Part shown: positions 52,619 to 59,709 of the stretch, in pieces
Layout of the letters: each line of letters opens with the position of its first letter
Position numbering within the stretch: position 1 is the first letter of the stretch
Source of the DNA: Bacillota bacterium
GTDB taxonomy: Bacteria > Bacillota > Bacilli > Paenibacillales > Paenibacillaceae
Direction: 5' to 3'
Length of the DNA: 59,709 nt
Assembly (NCBI GenBank): GCA_023460795.1
Contig: JAEWPC010000038.1
Coordinates: 1 to 59,709 of the forward strand
Position numbers and translations under genes: made by a program
The notes under the pieces: model-generated
What the model saw: only the letters and a program-made list of their open reading frames with translations
Database searches by the model: none
Told to the model about the DNA's origin: nothing

Positions 52619-54031
52619 TCACAACGATTGCTTCATGATCGGCGGCGATATGATCGGCAAGCCTGCTTGCAGCCCGGACAGGCGGACGTCGGTCGGTGCC
52701 CGCTCCGGTTTCTTGTGCAGCTCCCAGCCTTGCAGAGCGGCCTCGCCGTGCAACCAGCGGATGATATTCCCCTCGATATAATGAACCGTTCCGTCCGGCA
52801 TTCTGACGATGTACGAGGTTGCTCCGCCTTCGCCTTCCTGTCTGCCGTACCAACGCCTCTCCGCTTCGTCCGCATGGATAGGCTCGCCGATCGGCCATCG
52901 GCGCAGATCGATCTGGGACACTTTGACGACGGGGACGTTCAAGACTCCTTCCACGAGCCTTCTTGCCCCCTCTTCGATCCAATAGTAGTCCGCTCCGATT
53001 GCTCGGACGACGATTCGCTCCGGATACAGCGAGGTCATACTCGCCTTCCGCGGCCCGGATAACGCATGGATCGTATCCATGAGTTCTCCAAGTTTGGGCC
53101 ATTTGCGATGGTAGAAGCTCTCGTTCTGGTTGTTCACCTTCGCCATGCGGTCTCCGACGGCTTTAATGCTTACGCTGCCGATATGGTGAATGAAGGAATC
53201 CTGCGCGATCATCAGTTTTTTCCCTAGCAGCTTTACGCGAACGCTATAGTCGTTATCCTCGAAATTGCCGATCTCGAACCCTTCGTCGAAGTAACCGACC
53301 TCTTCGAACAGCTCTCTCCGAAGCAGCAGGCAGAAGCCGATCAACAGATCCGTCTCGCGCCAGCGGGAAGGATCCGGACGGTTGTTGCGCCTGGCGAATT
53401 CCGGCATCTCGGATAGCTTGCCGTAGGGTACCTTGACCATCTGAATGCCGCTGATGTAATTCGTGATCGGACCGACCATGCCGATGTTGTCGTCGCTGTT
53501 CAAGCAACGCAGCATATTGCTCAGCCAGTTCTCCGTCACGAGCGTATCATTGTTCAGGAGAACGATCGTACGCCCCTTGGCCATCATGAGCCCGGCGTTG
53601 ATCGCCCCCGCGAATCCGTAGTTGCGATCCATGACGCGAAATCGCAATTCTCCGCCCATGGTCTGCAAGTACGCCCTCGTGCCGTCCGTCGACGCGTTGT
53701 CTACGACGATAATCTCGTGCGGTTCCGGCGTATTCCAGCGAATCGTCTCGACGCACTGCTTCACGAGCGCCAGCTGGTTGTAGGTCGGAATGACGATGCT
53801 GGTGCCTTCGAAGGGTACCGGATAACGCTGGATGCCGGTCTGAACGCCAAGCTGGTACCCTTGTTCGTAGCCTTGGTTGAATCTAGCCGTCCGTTCCGTC
53901 TCAAGAAGCTTATTCCCGGTACGAATCCGGCGGACGCCGGCTCTGCCTCTTGCGGTGACGCCGTTCCCTCTCCGGGTTGTCCGCGCGAACCGACGGTTGC
54001 TCCGATGCGCTAAGCTTCGGGACGCCGCCAT
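52619..54031 (-). CDS. GT2 glycosyltransferase with basic N-terminal tag
   Basis: A 470-residue protein from the ATG at 54031 (MAASRSLAHRSNRRF), with GGGGTG upstream and 13 bp after the preceding stop. Residues 1-45 are Arg-rich. FNQGYEQGYQLGVQTG (about 51-66) is the shared tetrad motif. The GT2/GT-A fold follows, with TSIVIPTYNQ, EIIVVDNASTDGTRAYL, the metal/nucleotide motif VLLNNDTLVT and FEDNDYSVRVKLLG. The last 130 residues form an extra domain (YYWIEEGARRLVEGVLNVPV). It probably transfers a sugar during spore-coat or exosporium glycan assembly. Confidence 0.88.
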   Translation of the reverse strand: MAASRSLAHRSNRRFARTTRRGNGVTARGRAGVRRIRTGNKLLETERTARFNQGYEQGYQLGVQTGIQRYPVPFEGTSIVIPTYNQLALVKQCVETIRWNTPEPHEIIVVDNASTDGTRAYLQTMGGELRFRVMDRNYGFAGAINAGLMMAKGRTIVLLNNDTLVTENWLSNMLRCLNSDDNIGMVGPITNYISGIQMVKVPYGKLSEMPEFARRNNRPDPSRWRETDLLIGFCLLLRRELFEEVGYFDEGFEIGNFEDNDYSVRVKLLGKKLMIAQDSFIHHIGSVSIKAVGDRMAKVNNQNESFYHRKWPKLGELMDTIHALSGPRKASMTSLYPERIVVRAIGADYYWIEEGARRLVEGVLNVPVVKVSQIDLRRWPIGEPIHADEAERRWYGRQEGEGGATSYIVRMPDGTVHYIEGNIIRWLHGEAALQGWELHKKPERAPTDVRLSGLQAGLPIISPPIMKQSL

Positions 54032-54044
54032 GCCTTTCACCCCG

Positions 54045-55022
54045 CTATTCGTTAGGTTTGATCTTCGTTCGCACTCCCGCGATACGGTCCGCCGAATGTC
54101 CGAAATCGATCGCGACTTTACCCGTCGATTGGACAAGTCGGACGACGATCGGAACGGCTGGGATGCCCGCCGATACGAGAGCAATATCGAAATCGTACAT
54201 CATCGCTTCGGAGACGGCGCGATCGACGTCCGAATATCCCCTGACCGGACTGACGACCCCCGCGATAAGGATCCCTTGAAGCTGCAACGCCCGCGCCAGC
54301 TCGCCCGCGACGTTGCCGACGACGAGCACCTTTCTCCCTGCCAGTAGCGGCATAAGATAACCTTGCTCGTGCAAGGCGTAGTTCATCGTAGAAGTCGTAA
54401 GCTTAAGATCGGCGCACGGGATGCCGTGAGCGCGAAGCGTCTTGAAGAGCAAAGGCTGAAACTGCGGCTTCCTGGAGAGCGGAACGCCGACCAGCGAAGC
54501 CAGGCGAACGCAGCGCGCGATCTCATCCCGCGCTTGCAGGTTCGGTACGACGATTCCCGCATAAGGCAGGAAAGGGCTCGAAGCCCGAACCGCGGAGACC
54601 GGAATAACGACCTCCTGCGCGAGCGTCATGAGTTCCCCGTCTCCAAGCCGAATGAAAGCATAAGGGCGACGCTCCCGAAGCGCGCCGTCCAACTCCGCGT
54701 AGACGCTCTCGGCTCCAAGCAGCGGAATCGCCCTGGCGCGCAAAGCTTGAACGCCGGCAGCCACCGCTTCGGTAGCGGTTATATCCGGAATGAGAATATC
54801 GCTCGGCAATTGGAGCTCGAGCAGCTGCTCCGCGCCGTCGCACAAGCCTTGCCTGTAGCCAAGCTCGAAGTCGGATCTGTCGCTTGCATGCGCGCCGGCG
54901 CTGGTTGCATGCCGCATAGCCGTGCGGCGAGCGGAACGGCGACGATAGCGGGAGAATCGGACCCTGCGGCGCGGCTTCTTCGATTTCCTAGAGGCACTTA
55001 CCGTATGGACGACGGCTTTCAA
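54045..55022 (-). CDS. GT-D fold glycosyltransferase (DUF1792 type) with basic N-terminal tag
   Basis: A 325-residue protein whose start I place at a TTG at 55022. That TTG overlaps the TGA of the upstream nucleotidyltransferase (TTGA) and has GGGGG about 7 bp upstream. Residues 1-45 are Arg/Lys-rich and DFELGYRQGLCDG (51-63) is the shared motif. The catalytic domain has FIRLGDGELM (about 123-132), the metal/nucleotide motif of GT-D enzymes, and later KVLVVGNVAGELA and AIDFGHSADRI near the end. The acceptor and sugar are unknown. Confidence 0.82.
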   Translation of the reverse strand: MKAVVHTVSASRKSKKPRRRVRFSRYRRRSARRTAMRHATSAGAHASDRSDFELGYRQGLCDGAEQLLELQLPSDILIPDITATEAVAAGVQALRARAIPLLGAESVYAELDGALRERRPYAFIRLGDGELMTLAQEVVIPVSAVRASSPFLPYAGIVVPNLQARDEIARCVRLASLVGVPLSRKPQFQPLLFKTLRAHGIPCADLKLTTSTMNYALHEQGYLMPLLAGRKVLVVGNVAGELARALQLQGILIAGVVSPVRGYSDVDRAVSEAMMYDFDIALVSAGIPAVPIVVRLVQSTGKVAIDFGHSADRIAGVRTKIKPNE

Positions 55023-55744
55023 GTAATGGCCCCCTTTAATCTCCTTCCCGCTTCCTCCAACGATTCGAACGTTCCGGCGTCCGTCCACCACGCTTTCAGC
55101 TCTTGATAGGCGAGTACACCGAGTTCCGCATATGCGTTGTTCACGTCGGTAATTTCCAGTTCCCCTCTTCGGGAAGGCTTCACCCCGTCGATCAGGTTAA
55201 ATACGCTCGTATCGTAAAAATACAGCCCCGTGACGCAATAATTCGACTGCGGATGCTCCGGTTTTTCTTCGATATACAGAATGCGCCCGCTCGATTCATC
55301 CAGCTTCGGCACGCCGTAACGGCGCGGATCCGCCACTTGCTTCAAGAGCAGCATCGCGCCGCCGGATTGCCGCTCGTAGGCTTCGCGGTAAGGCCGGAGG
55401 CTTTCCTCGAACAAGTTGTCTCCGAGCAGGACGACGAATTTATCCTTCGGTGCCATAACCGGTCTGGCGAGCTCGAGCGCTTGGGCGATGCCCCCTGCTT
55501 CCTCTTGAATGCGATACATGATCGATACGCCCCAATCCCTTCCGCTTCCGAGCACGTCGGCGAAGCCGCCGATCGCCGTACGGTTCGTCACGATGACGAT
55601 ATCCCGTATGCCGGCTTCCCGCAGCTTGGCGACGCCGTAACAGATCATCGGATAAGAGCCGACCGGCAGCAGATGTTTATTCGTCCAATAAGTAAGCGGT
55701 TTGAGACGCGAACCCGTTCCTCCCGCCAGTATGACTGCCTTCAA
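55019..55744 (-). CDS. SpsI/RfbA-like sugar-1-phosphate nucleotidyltransferase
   Basis: A 241-residue short-form glucose-1-phosphate thymidylyltransferase. The nucleotide-binding signature is KAVILAGGTGSRLKPLT at the N-terminus. LLGDNLFEESL carries the metal-binding Asp, and YIEEKPEHPQSNYCVTGLY and GELEITDVNN follow. It should make dTDP-glucose or a related donor for the adjacent glycosyltransferases. SpsI of Bacillus has the same length and serves spore-coat polysaccharide. The start is a TTG with GGGGAGG 7 bp upstream. No rmlB, rmlC or rmlD homologue is seen here. Confidence 0.88.
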   Translation of the reverse strand: MKAVILAGGTGSRLKPLTYWTNKHLLPVGSYPMICYGVAKLREAGIRDIVIVTNRTAIGGFADVLGSGRDWGVSIMYRIQEEAGGIAQALELARPVMAPKDKFVVLLGDNLFEESLRPYREAYERQSGGAMLLLKQVADPRRYGVPKLDESSGRILYIEEKPEHPQSNYCVTGLYFYDTSVFNLIDGVKPSRRGELEITDVNNAYAELGVLAYQELKAWWTDAGTFESLEEAGRRLKGAIT

Positions 55745-55771
55745 AGCAATACCTCCCCGTTGTTGTAACGA

Positions 55772-56884
55772 TCATCGATCCGAATGCTCCAATATCGTCC
55801 GATTGCGCCTATGATCGGGACGCCCGAGCCTGCTTCCCCGCATCTCGATCGCCGTATGCCACGCTTCGGCATGGTCTCCCGCGACGATGCGGTCGTCGGA
55901 CGGCTGCGCGGAGCTTCCGGCAGCCCCTCCCGTAACGATGCGCAGCTTGCTCATGATCGCGACGGCGTGCGCCTTGGCCGGTACGCACAACGTCGCTGCC
56001 CCGATCGTGTTCAGAGCTTTGCGGGACAGCGCGTATGGCAGCGCAGACAAGGAGTTCGACTTCAAGTCGGGACGATTCAGACCGGCGTTCAGAAATTCCT
56101 GCAGCCTCTGGATGCCGCCGCGCCGGTGAAACCCTATAGTACGCATCGATAGATCGTTAAGCGCAATGTCCGCCCTTCCGTCGCATTCCCATAGAAACCT
56201 CGCCAGAGCGCCTGCGGCAACCGGCTTTTCCGCGTCCGCGAACAGCAGCGTATCCGCGTCCGCTAGTTTGGCGCCTAATGCCCGTCCAACATCGGGGTCC
56301 GTCACTTCCGGCCATATCAAGCAAAGAACCCGCGGATTGTCCGTTTTCATCGGCAGCTCTTGGATCGGAACACCGTAAATCACGACGATGATCTGCCGAA
56401 TCGGCAACGCATCAAGCTCGCGTATAACGCGATCCAACCCTAGGAGAGGAGCCGTAGCGCACACGACCGCAGCCGCTGTCGTCCGCAACGGAACCGGCAG
56501 GATCGGTTTCACGTCCGCGAAGCCGCTAAGGAAGCCCGCGGCGTACTTCTGCCCGTAACCTAGAAGCTTCTTCCATTCGATGCCCTTAGGCACTAGACCT
56601 TCGTCATACTTGCCGCTCCACGCCTGGAATGCGGCGCTGCGTGCTTCCTCCGTCGGGATACTATCCGTCTGTCTGCTTTGCCTCCACCGCTCGCCGTCCC
56701 GTACGCCTTCCAGATACCACCGCGAGGCAGGGAATGCAGCAGAGGACGGCAGTGGTTGTCGTTTAGAATTCGTAGTCGTTCTTGGCCGCTTACCGTATCG
56801 CAGCCGCTGTCTATCCGATCGAATCGCTCGTACAGAAGTCTTCTTCCTGATCCTAGTAGCCGTAGGTTTGCGCCTTGTTCTCAT
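55772..56884 (-). CDS. Degenerate GT2-like glycosyltransferase paralogue
   Basis: A 370-residue protein. Residues 1-50 are basic, WYLEGVRDGERW (56-67) and KYAAGFLSGFADV (113-125) echo the shared motif, and a GT2-like domain follows. It is clearly related to the upstream neighbour: RPDLKSNSLSALPYALSRKA here, RPDLQGASLTAIPHALSRKA there. It has lost the NGSTDG loop and has LLFADAEKP where the neighbour has LLFIDADMV, so donor binding may be altered or lost. It may be inactive or have a regulatory role. The ribosome binding site is weak. Confidence 0.75.
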   Translation of the reverse strand: MRTRRKPTATRIRKKTSVRAIRSDRQRLRYGKRPRTTTNSKRQPLPSSAAFPASRWYLEGVRDGERWRQSRQTDSIPTEEARSAAFQAWSGKYDEGLVPKGIEWKKLLGYGQKYAAGFLSGFADVKPILPVPLRTTAAAVVCATAPLLGLDRVIRELDALPIRQIIVVIYGVPIQELPMKTDNPRVLCLIWPEVTDPDVGRALGAKLADADTLLFADAEKPVAAGALARFLWECDGRADIALNDLSMRTIGFHRRGGIQRLQEFLNAGLNRPDLKSNSLSALPYALSRKALNTIGAATLCVPAKAHAVAIMSKLRIVTGGAAGSSAQPSDDRIVAGDHAEAWHTAIEMRGSRLGRPDHRRNRTILEHSDR

Positions 56885-56890
56885 GCTCGT

Positions 56891-57763
56891 CTAATTCACC
56901 ATCCATCGCTGACGCGCGCCGTCTTCATACCCGCCGCGTGAATCGGTATGCTTCAACCACCATTGAATGGCCTCCAGATGATCTCCGACGATGAGCGGCT
57001 CGAGGGACTGCCTGCGCTCCCGTTTCCTCCGAAGCGGGTTCAATCGCCCTACGTTCACGTGAACAGCCTTCTGAACTTTGAGTCCTTTACGAATGGCCAT
57101 CGTGTGCGCAAGCGGCGGAACCGCGAGCGGGCTTGCGCCGATCACGTCCAATGCTTTGCGGCTTAGCGCATGCGGAATCGCGGTCAACGATGCGCCTTGC
57201 AGGTCGGGTCGAAGAAGCAACGCGTTGAGCGCATGCTTGGCAAGGACGACGCCGTGCACGACGGCTTTCCGGACGGGGCCGGAATAATCGTTAAGAGCGA
57301 CATCCACGCCTCCTTGGACGGCTTCGACGAACTTCCGCAGCTTCGCGGCCGGAATCACCATATCCGCGTCGATGAACAGCAGGACGTCTCCCCGCGCTTC
57401 CCGCGCGCCGACCGCCCTAGGCACGTCGTGGCCGAGCGGCTTCGCGTACGAGAGCACCGTGGCGCCGGATTTGCGGGCGATCGCCGCCGACCCGTCGGTA
57501 GAGCCGTTCGCAACGACGATCACTTCCGTTCTCGGATGGACGCGAAAAGCCTCGTTGATGACTCTTCGAAGCGTTCGCCTCTCGTTCATGACCGGGATAA
57601 TGACCGAGACGAACGGCGTTGTTCTCGAAGGCGGCAACGATTCCGGCGATTCATGACCGATCGTCTCCTCATGGGCTGACAACGCGCGCTTTGCCTTTCG
57701 TTTTGTGCCTTTCGGACGCAGCAAGGATGCGCGAGCGAGTGTCCTCCCACGCTTGTAGGCCAA
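56891..57763 (-). CDS. GT2 glycosyltransferase
   Basis: A 290-residue GT-A glycosyltransferase with VSVIIPVMNERRTLRRVI, EVIVVANGSTDGSAA and the metal-binding LLFIDADMVIPA. The start is placed at a TTG at 57763 because GGGGGGTGG lies 5 bp upstream. An ATG at 57802 and a frame open to 57892 are alternatives. The N-terminus is basic (YKRGRTLARASLLRPKG) but has only a trace of the tetrad motif. It is the first gene of the glycosylation unit, directly downstream of the repeat-protein terminator, and is paralogous to the degenerate copy that follows. Confidence 0.85.
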   Translation of the reverse strand: MAYKRGRTLARASLLRPKGTKRKAKRALSAHEETIGHESPESLPPSRTTPFVSVIIPVMNERRTLRRVINEAFRVHPRTEVIVVANGSTDGSAAIARKSGATVLSYAKPLGHDVPRAVGAREARGDVLLFIDADMVIPAAKLRKFVEAVQGGVDVALNDYSGPVRKAVVHGVVLAKHALNALLLRPDLQGASLTAIPHALSRKALDVIGASPLAVPPLAHTMAIRKGLKVQKAVHVNVGRLNPLRRKRERRQSLEPLIVGDHLEAIQWWLKHTDSRGGYEDGARQRWMVN

Positions 57764-57870
57764 TTCATCCACCCCCCAGCTCGGGCATCGGTTACAAACC
57801 ATTGTATGTGTGACGTGTCCATGCGCAACGGCATATGTACTGAAGAACGGAACGGCCGCCGATCGGGCAT

Positions 57871-57914
57871 AAAAAAGCAATCCCACCGTCATCTCGTCGA
57901 CGAGCGGGATTGCT
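57871..57914 (-). terminator. Intrinsic terminator after the repeat protein gene
   Basis: On the minus strand AGCAATCCC / GGGATTGCT (9 bp), with a palindromic CTCGTCGACGAG in the loop, is followed by TTTTTTATG. It starts 15 bp past the stop codon of the decapeptide-repeat gene. Confidence 0.85.
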
Positions 57915-57928
57915 ATCGTGTCGTTGCC

Positions 57929-59709
57929 TTATTGGGAAGCTTTCGCCCCGACGGCGATCCATTGGACCCAGCCGCTCGGTTCGGGACCTAATCGCGTGCG
58001 GACAATTTCGATTTCCGCTTCGTTCGGCTTCTTATCCCGCAAGTAACAGAAGCAGGATGGATGATCGCACATCGCGACCAGTACGTAGGACAAGTCGGCG
58101 AACGGCTCGGAGAAAGCAACCGTCAACCTTATCGACTCTGCCGCGCCATGGAACGCATAGGCTGCGCTTCCGAAGAGCAGTCCGACGCCCGGGAGCGCAG
58201 CGGCCACCGGCAAGAAGGCTAGCTGGGCGCTGCCTATGCTGTTGTCCGCGATATGCTTGGCGGTTACGCTGCCTTCTTGGAGCTCGAAAGCTTCAGGCTC
58301 GAATACCGGCGCCGGCACAGGCGCAGGCGTTGGTGCGGGGAGCGGCTGCTCCGCCTTCTGCTCCTGCAGCTGCGTCAGCATTTCCTTTACCTCGCCGGCC
58401 AGCTTCTCGAAGCTTATGCTGTCGTTAGCAAGCTTAGCTGTGGTTACCACTTCATCGGCCAGCTTAGCTGTGGTTACCGCTTCATCGGCTAGTATAGCTG
58501 TTGTTACCGATTCGTCGGCCAACTTTGCCGTGGTTACGGCTCCGTCGACTAACTTATCCGTGGTCACTGCTTCATCAGCTAGTCTATCCGTGGTCACCGC
58601 TTCATCGGCCAACTTATCCGTGGTCACCGCTTCGTTAGCCAGCTTGCCCGTCGTCACGGATTCGCCCGACAGCTTACCCGTCGTGATCGCTTCATCGGCG
58701 ATCGTGCTCGTCGTTACGGCTTCATCGGCCAATTTATCCGTCGTCACCGCTTCGTCCGCCAGCTTATCCGTCGTTACCGCCTGATCGGACAGTTTGTTCG
58801 CCGTTACGGCCTCGTCTGCAAGCTTAGCCGTCGTTACCGATTCTCTAGCGAGCTTGTCGGTCGTCACCGCTTCGTCCGCCAGCTTACCCGTAGATACCGC
58901 TTGATCGGCCAGCTTAGCTTCCGTCACGGCTCCGCTGGCCAACCGGTCCTTCGTGACGAGCGACGCGGACAGCTCCAGCAGACTCATAACTTGCGGAGAC
59001 AGCTTGTCACCGGTTACCGCCCCGGAAGAGATCTTCTCGGTCGTTACGCTTTCTTTGGCCAGCTTCTTCGAGATGACGCTGCCGTCGGCCAGCTTCTTCG
59101 TCACGATGCTGCCTTCCGCCAGCTTAGCCGACGTAATGCTCTCGTCCGCCAGCTTGCTAGTGACCACGCTGCCTTCCGCCAGTTTCCCGGTAATAACGCT
59201 GCCGTCGACAAGCTTGCTCGCCAGGACGCTGCCGTCGGCCAGTTTACTGGAAACAACGCCGCCGTCCAGCAACTTCTCGAAGCCGACGCTGCCCTCGGCT
59301 AGTTGGTCGTAGCCTACGCTGGCATCCGCCAGTTTAGCGGCTCCGATGCTGCCGTCGATCAGCTTCTCAAAGCCTACGCTGTTCTCCGCAAGCTTATCGA
59401 ACCGAATGGCGCCATCCGCCAGTTTCTCGTAGCCGACGCTGCCGTCCGCTAATTTTTCGAAGCCGATACTGCCGTCGATCAGTTTCTCGAAACCAACGCT
59501 GGCGTCAGCCAACTTATCGTACTCAACGCTGCCGTCCGCCAGCGCCTCGGGTCCGATTCCGCCTTCCGCCAGTTTCTCATAACCGACGCTGCCGTCCGCT
59601 AACTTATCGAACTCGATGCTGCCATCGATCAGCTTCTCGTAGCCGACGCTGCCATCCGCTAGCTTATCGAACCCGACGCTTCCATCGATCAGCTTCTCAT
59701 AGCCGATGC
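57929..59709 (-). CDS. Decapeptide-repeat fibre-like protein (5' end outside window)
   Basis: The frame is open to the right edge, so the start lies beyond 59709 and 593 residues are visible. The first 436 or so are about 40 decapeptide repeats. The outer part uses GYEKLADGSV/GFEKLIDGSI units, and the inner part uses TTDKLADEAV units, with one irregular stretch near DKLSPQVMSLLELSASLV. A Gln/Pro/Ala hinge (PLPAPTPAPVPAPVFEP) leads to a C-terminal domain of about 120 residues with a hydrophobic segment (LPVAAALPGVGLLFGSAAYA) and a beta-rich end (TVAFSEPFADLSYVLVAM to VQWIAVGA). That end resembles H-type lectin and WIAG-tail proteins. Such repeats suit a trimeric surface fibre. The adjacent glycosyltransferases may decorate it. 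Confidence 0.82.
   Translation of the reverse strand, partial: IGYEKLIDGSVGFDKLADGSVGYEKLIDGSIEFDKLADGSVGYEKLAEGGIGPEALADGSVEYDKLADASVGFEKLIDGSIGFEKLADGSVGYEKLADGAIRFDKLAENSVGFEKLIDGSIGAAKLADASVGYDQLAEGSVGFEKLLDGGVVSSKLADGSVLASKLVDGSVITGKLAEGSVVTSKLADESITSAKLAEGSIVTKKLADGSVISKKLAKESVTTEKISSGAVTGDKLSPQVMSLLELSASLVTKDRLASGAVTEAKLADQAVSTGKLADEAVTTDKLARESVTTAKLADEAVTANKLSDQAVTTDKLADEAVTTDKLADEAVTTSTIADEAITTGKLSGESVTTGKLANEAVTTDKLADEAVTTDRLADEAVTTDKLVDGAVTTAKLADESVTTAILADEAVTTAKLADEVVTTAKLANDSISFEKLAGEVKEMLTQLQEQKAEQPLPAPTPAPVPAPVFEPEAFELQEGSVTAKHIADNSIGSAQLAFLPVAAALPGVGLLFGSAAYAFHGAAESIRLTVAFSEPFADLSYVLVAMCDHPSCFCYLRDKKPNEAEIEIVRTRLGPEPSGWVQWIAVGAKASQ
58400..59709 (-). repeat. 30-bp tandem coding repeats
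   Basis: Each 30-bp unit encodes one decapeptide of the fibre-like protein. Units differ mostly by synonymous or conservative changes. Clusters such as the TTDKLADEAV units near 58560-58780 are nearly identical in DNA. The array continues past the window edge and is likely to vary in copy number. Confidence 0.9.

Noticed and set aside
47555..57763. Recently acquired genomic island
   Set aside because: No integrase, transposase, tRNA or attachment-site repeat was seen, and the base composition and ribosome binding sites resemble the rest of the window.
58236..59312. Several Ser/Ala/Val- or Arg/Gln-rich plus-strand frames over the repeat region
   Set aside because: They only mirror the 30-bp repeats of the minus-strand gene, which carries the coherent decapeptide pattern and a terminator after its stop.
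58400..59709. CRISPR-like periodicity
   Set aside because: The 30-bp units are contiguous with no spacers, vary throughout, and translate into one open frame.

Overview
This window reads as chromosomal DNA from a spore-forming member of the Paenibacillaceae (Paenibacillus or Cohnella type). The evidence is YesM/YesN-type two-component pairs beside LplABC-like sugar transporters, consensus AAGGAGG ribosome binding sites with many GTG and TTG starts, a FapR box in front of fabH, and CgeB- and SpsI-like spore-surface genes. I see no tRNA, rRNA, CRISPR array, insertion sequence or phage gene.

Positions 1-10100 (all minus strand) carry an ATPase/LuxR regulator, a DUF2269 membrane protein, a three-enzyme set that fits the Weimberg route from D-xylonate to 2-oxoglutarate (YjhG/YagF-type dehydratase, FAH-family dehydratase, semialdehyde dehydrogenase), an IclR regulator and a GH43 glycosidase. 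Positions 10190-20028 hold an oligosaccharide uptake unit: sensor kinase and AraC-type response regulator, a lipoprotein binding protein with two LplBC-like permeases, a DUF5060/TIM-barrel glycosidase, and a second binding protein that lacks a lipobox. Positions 20133-26156 hold an isomerase, a split transketolase and an FGGY kinase opposite a LacI repressor. This layout resembles the apiose/apulose transketolase route. Positions 26201-35013 form one apparent operon: response regulator, sensor kinase, binding protein, two permeases and a GH127 beta-L-arabinofuranosidase. Positions 35308-39966 hold a membrane-anchored binding protein convergent with a third kinase/regulator pair. Positions 40085-45998 hold a YtfQRT/YjfF-like ABC importer whose operon includes an M24 metallopeptidase. 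Together the first 46 kb looks like a plant cell-wall (xylan, arabinan, pectin) utilisation region.

fabH, with a promoter overlapped by a FapR operator, separates this from the last 12 kb (47555-59709). That block is a probable spore-surface glycosylation cluster: seven predicted glycosyltransferases, a nucleotidyltransferase, four small unknown proteins and, across a terminator, a long decapeptide-repeat fibre-like protein that runs off the right edge. Several of these proteins share an arginine-rich stretch followed by a (G-aromatic/aliphatic-x-x)n motif. One 88-residue protein consists of almost nothing else. This shared tag, and its possible role as an assembly or docking module, is the most novel signal in the window.
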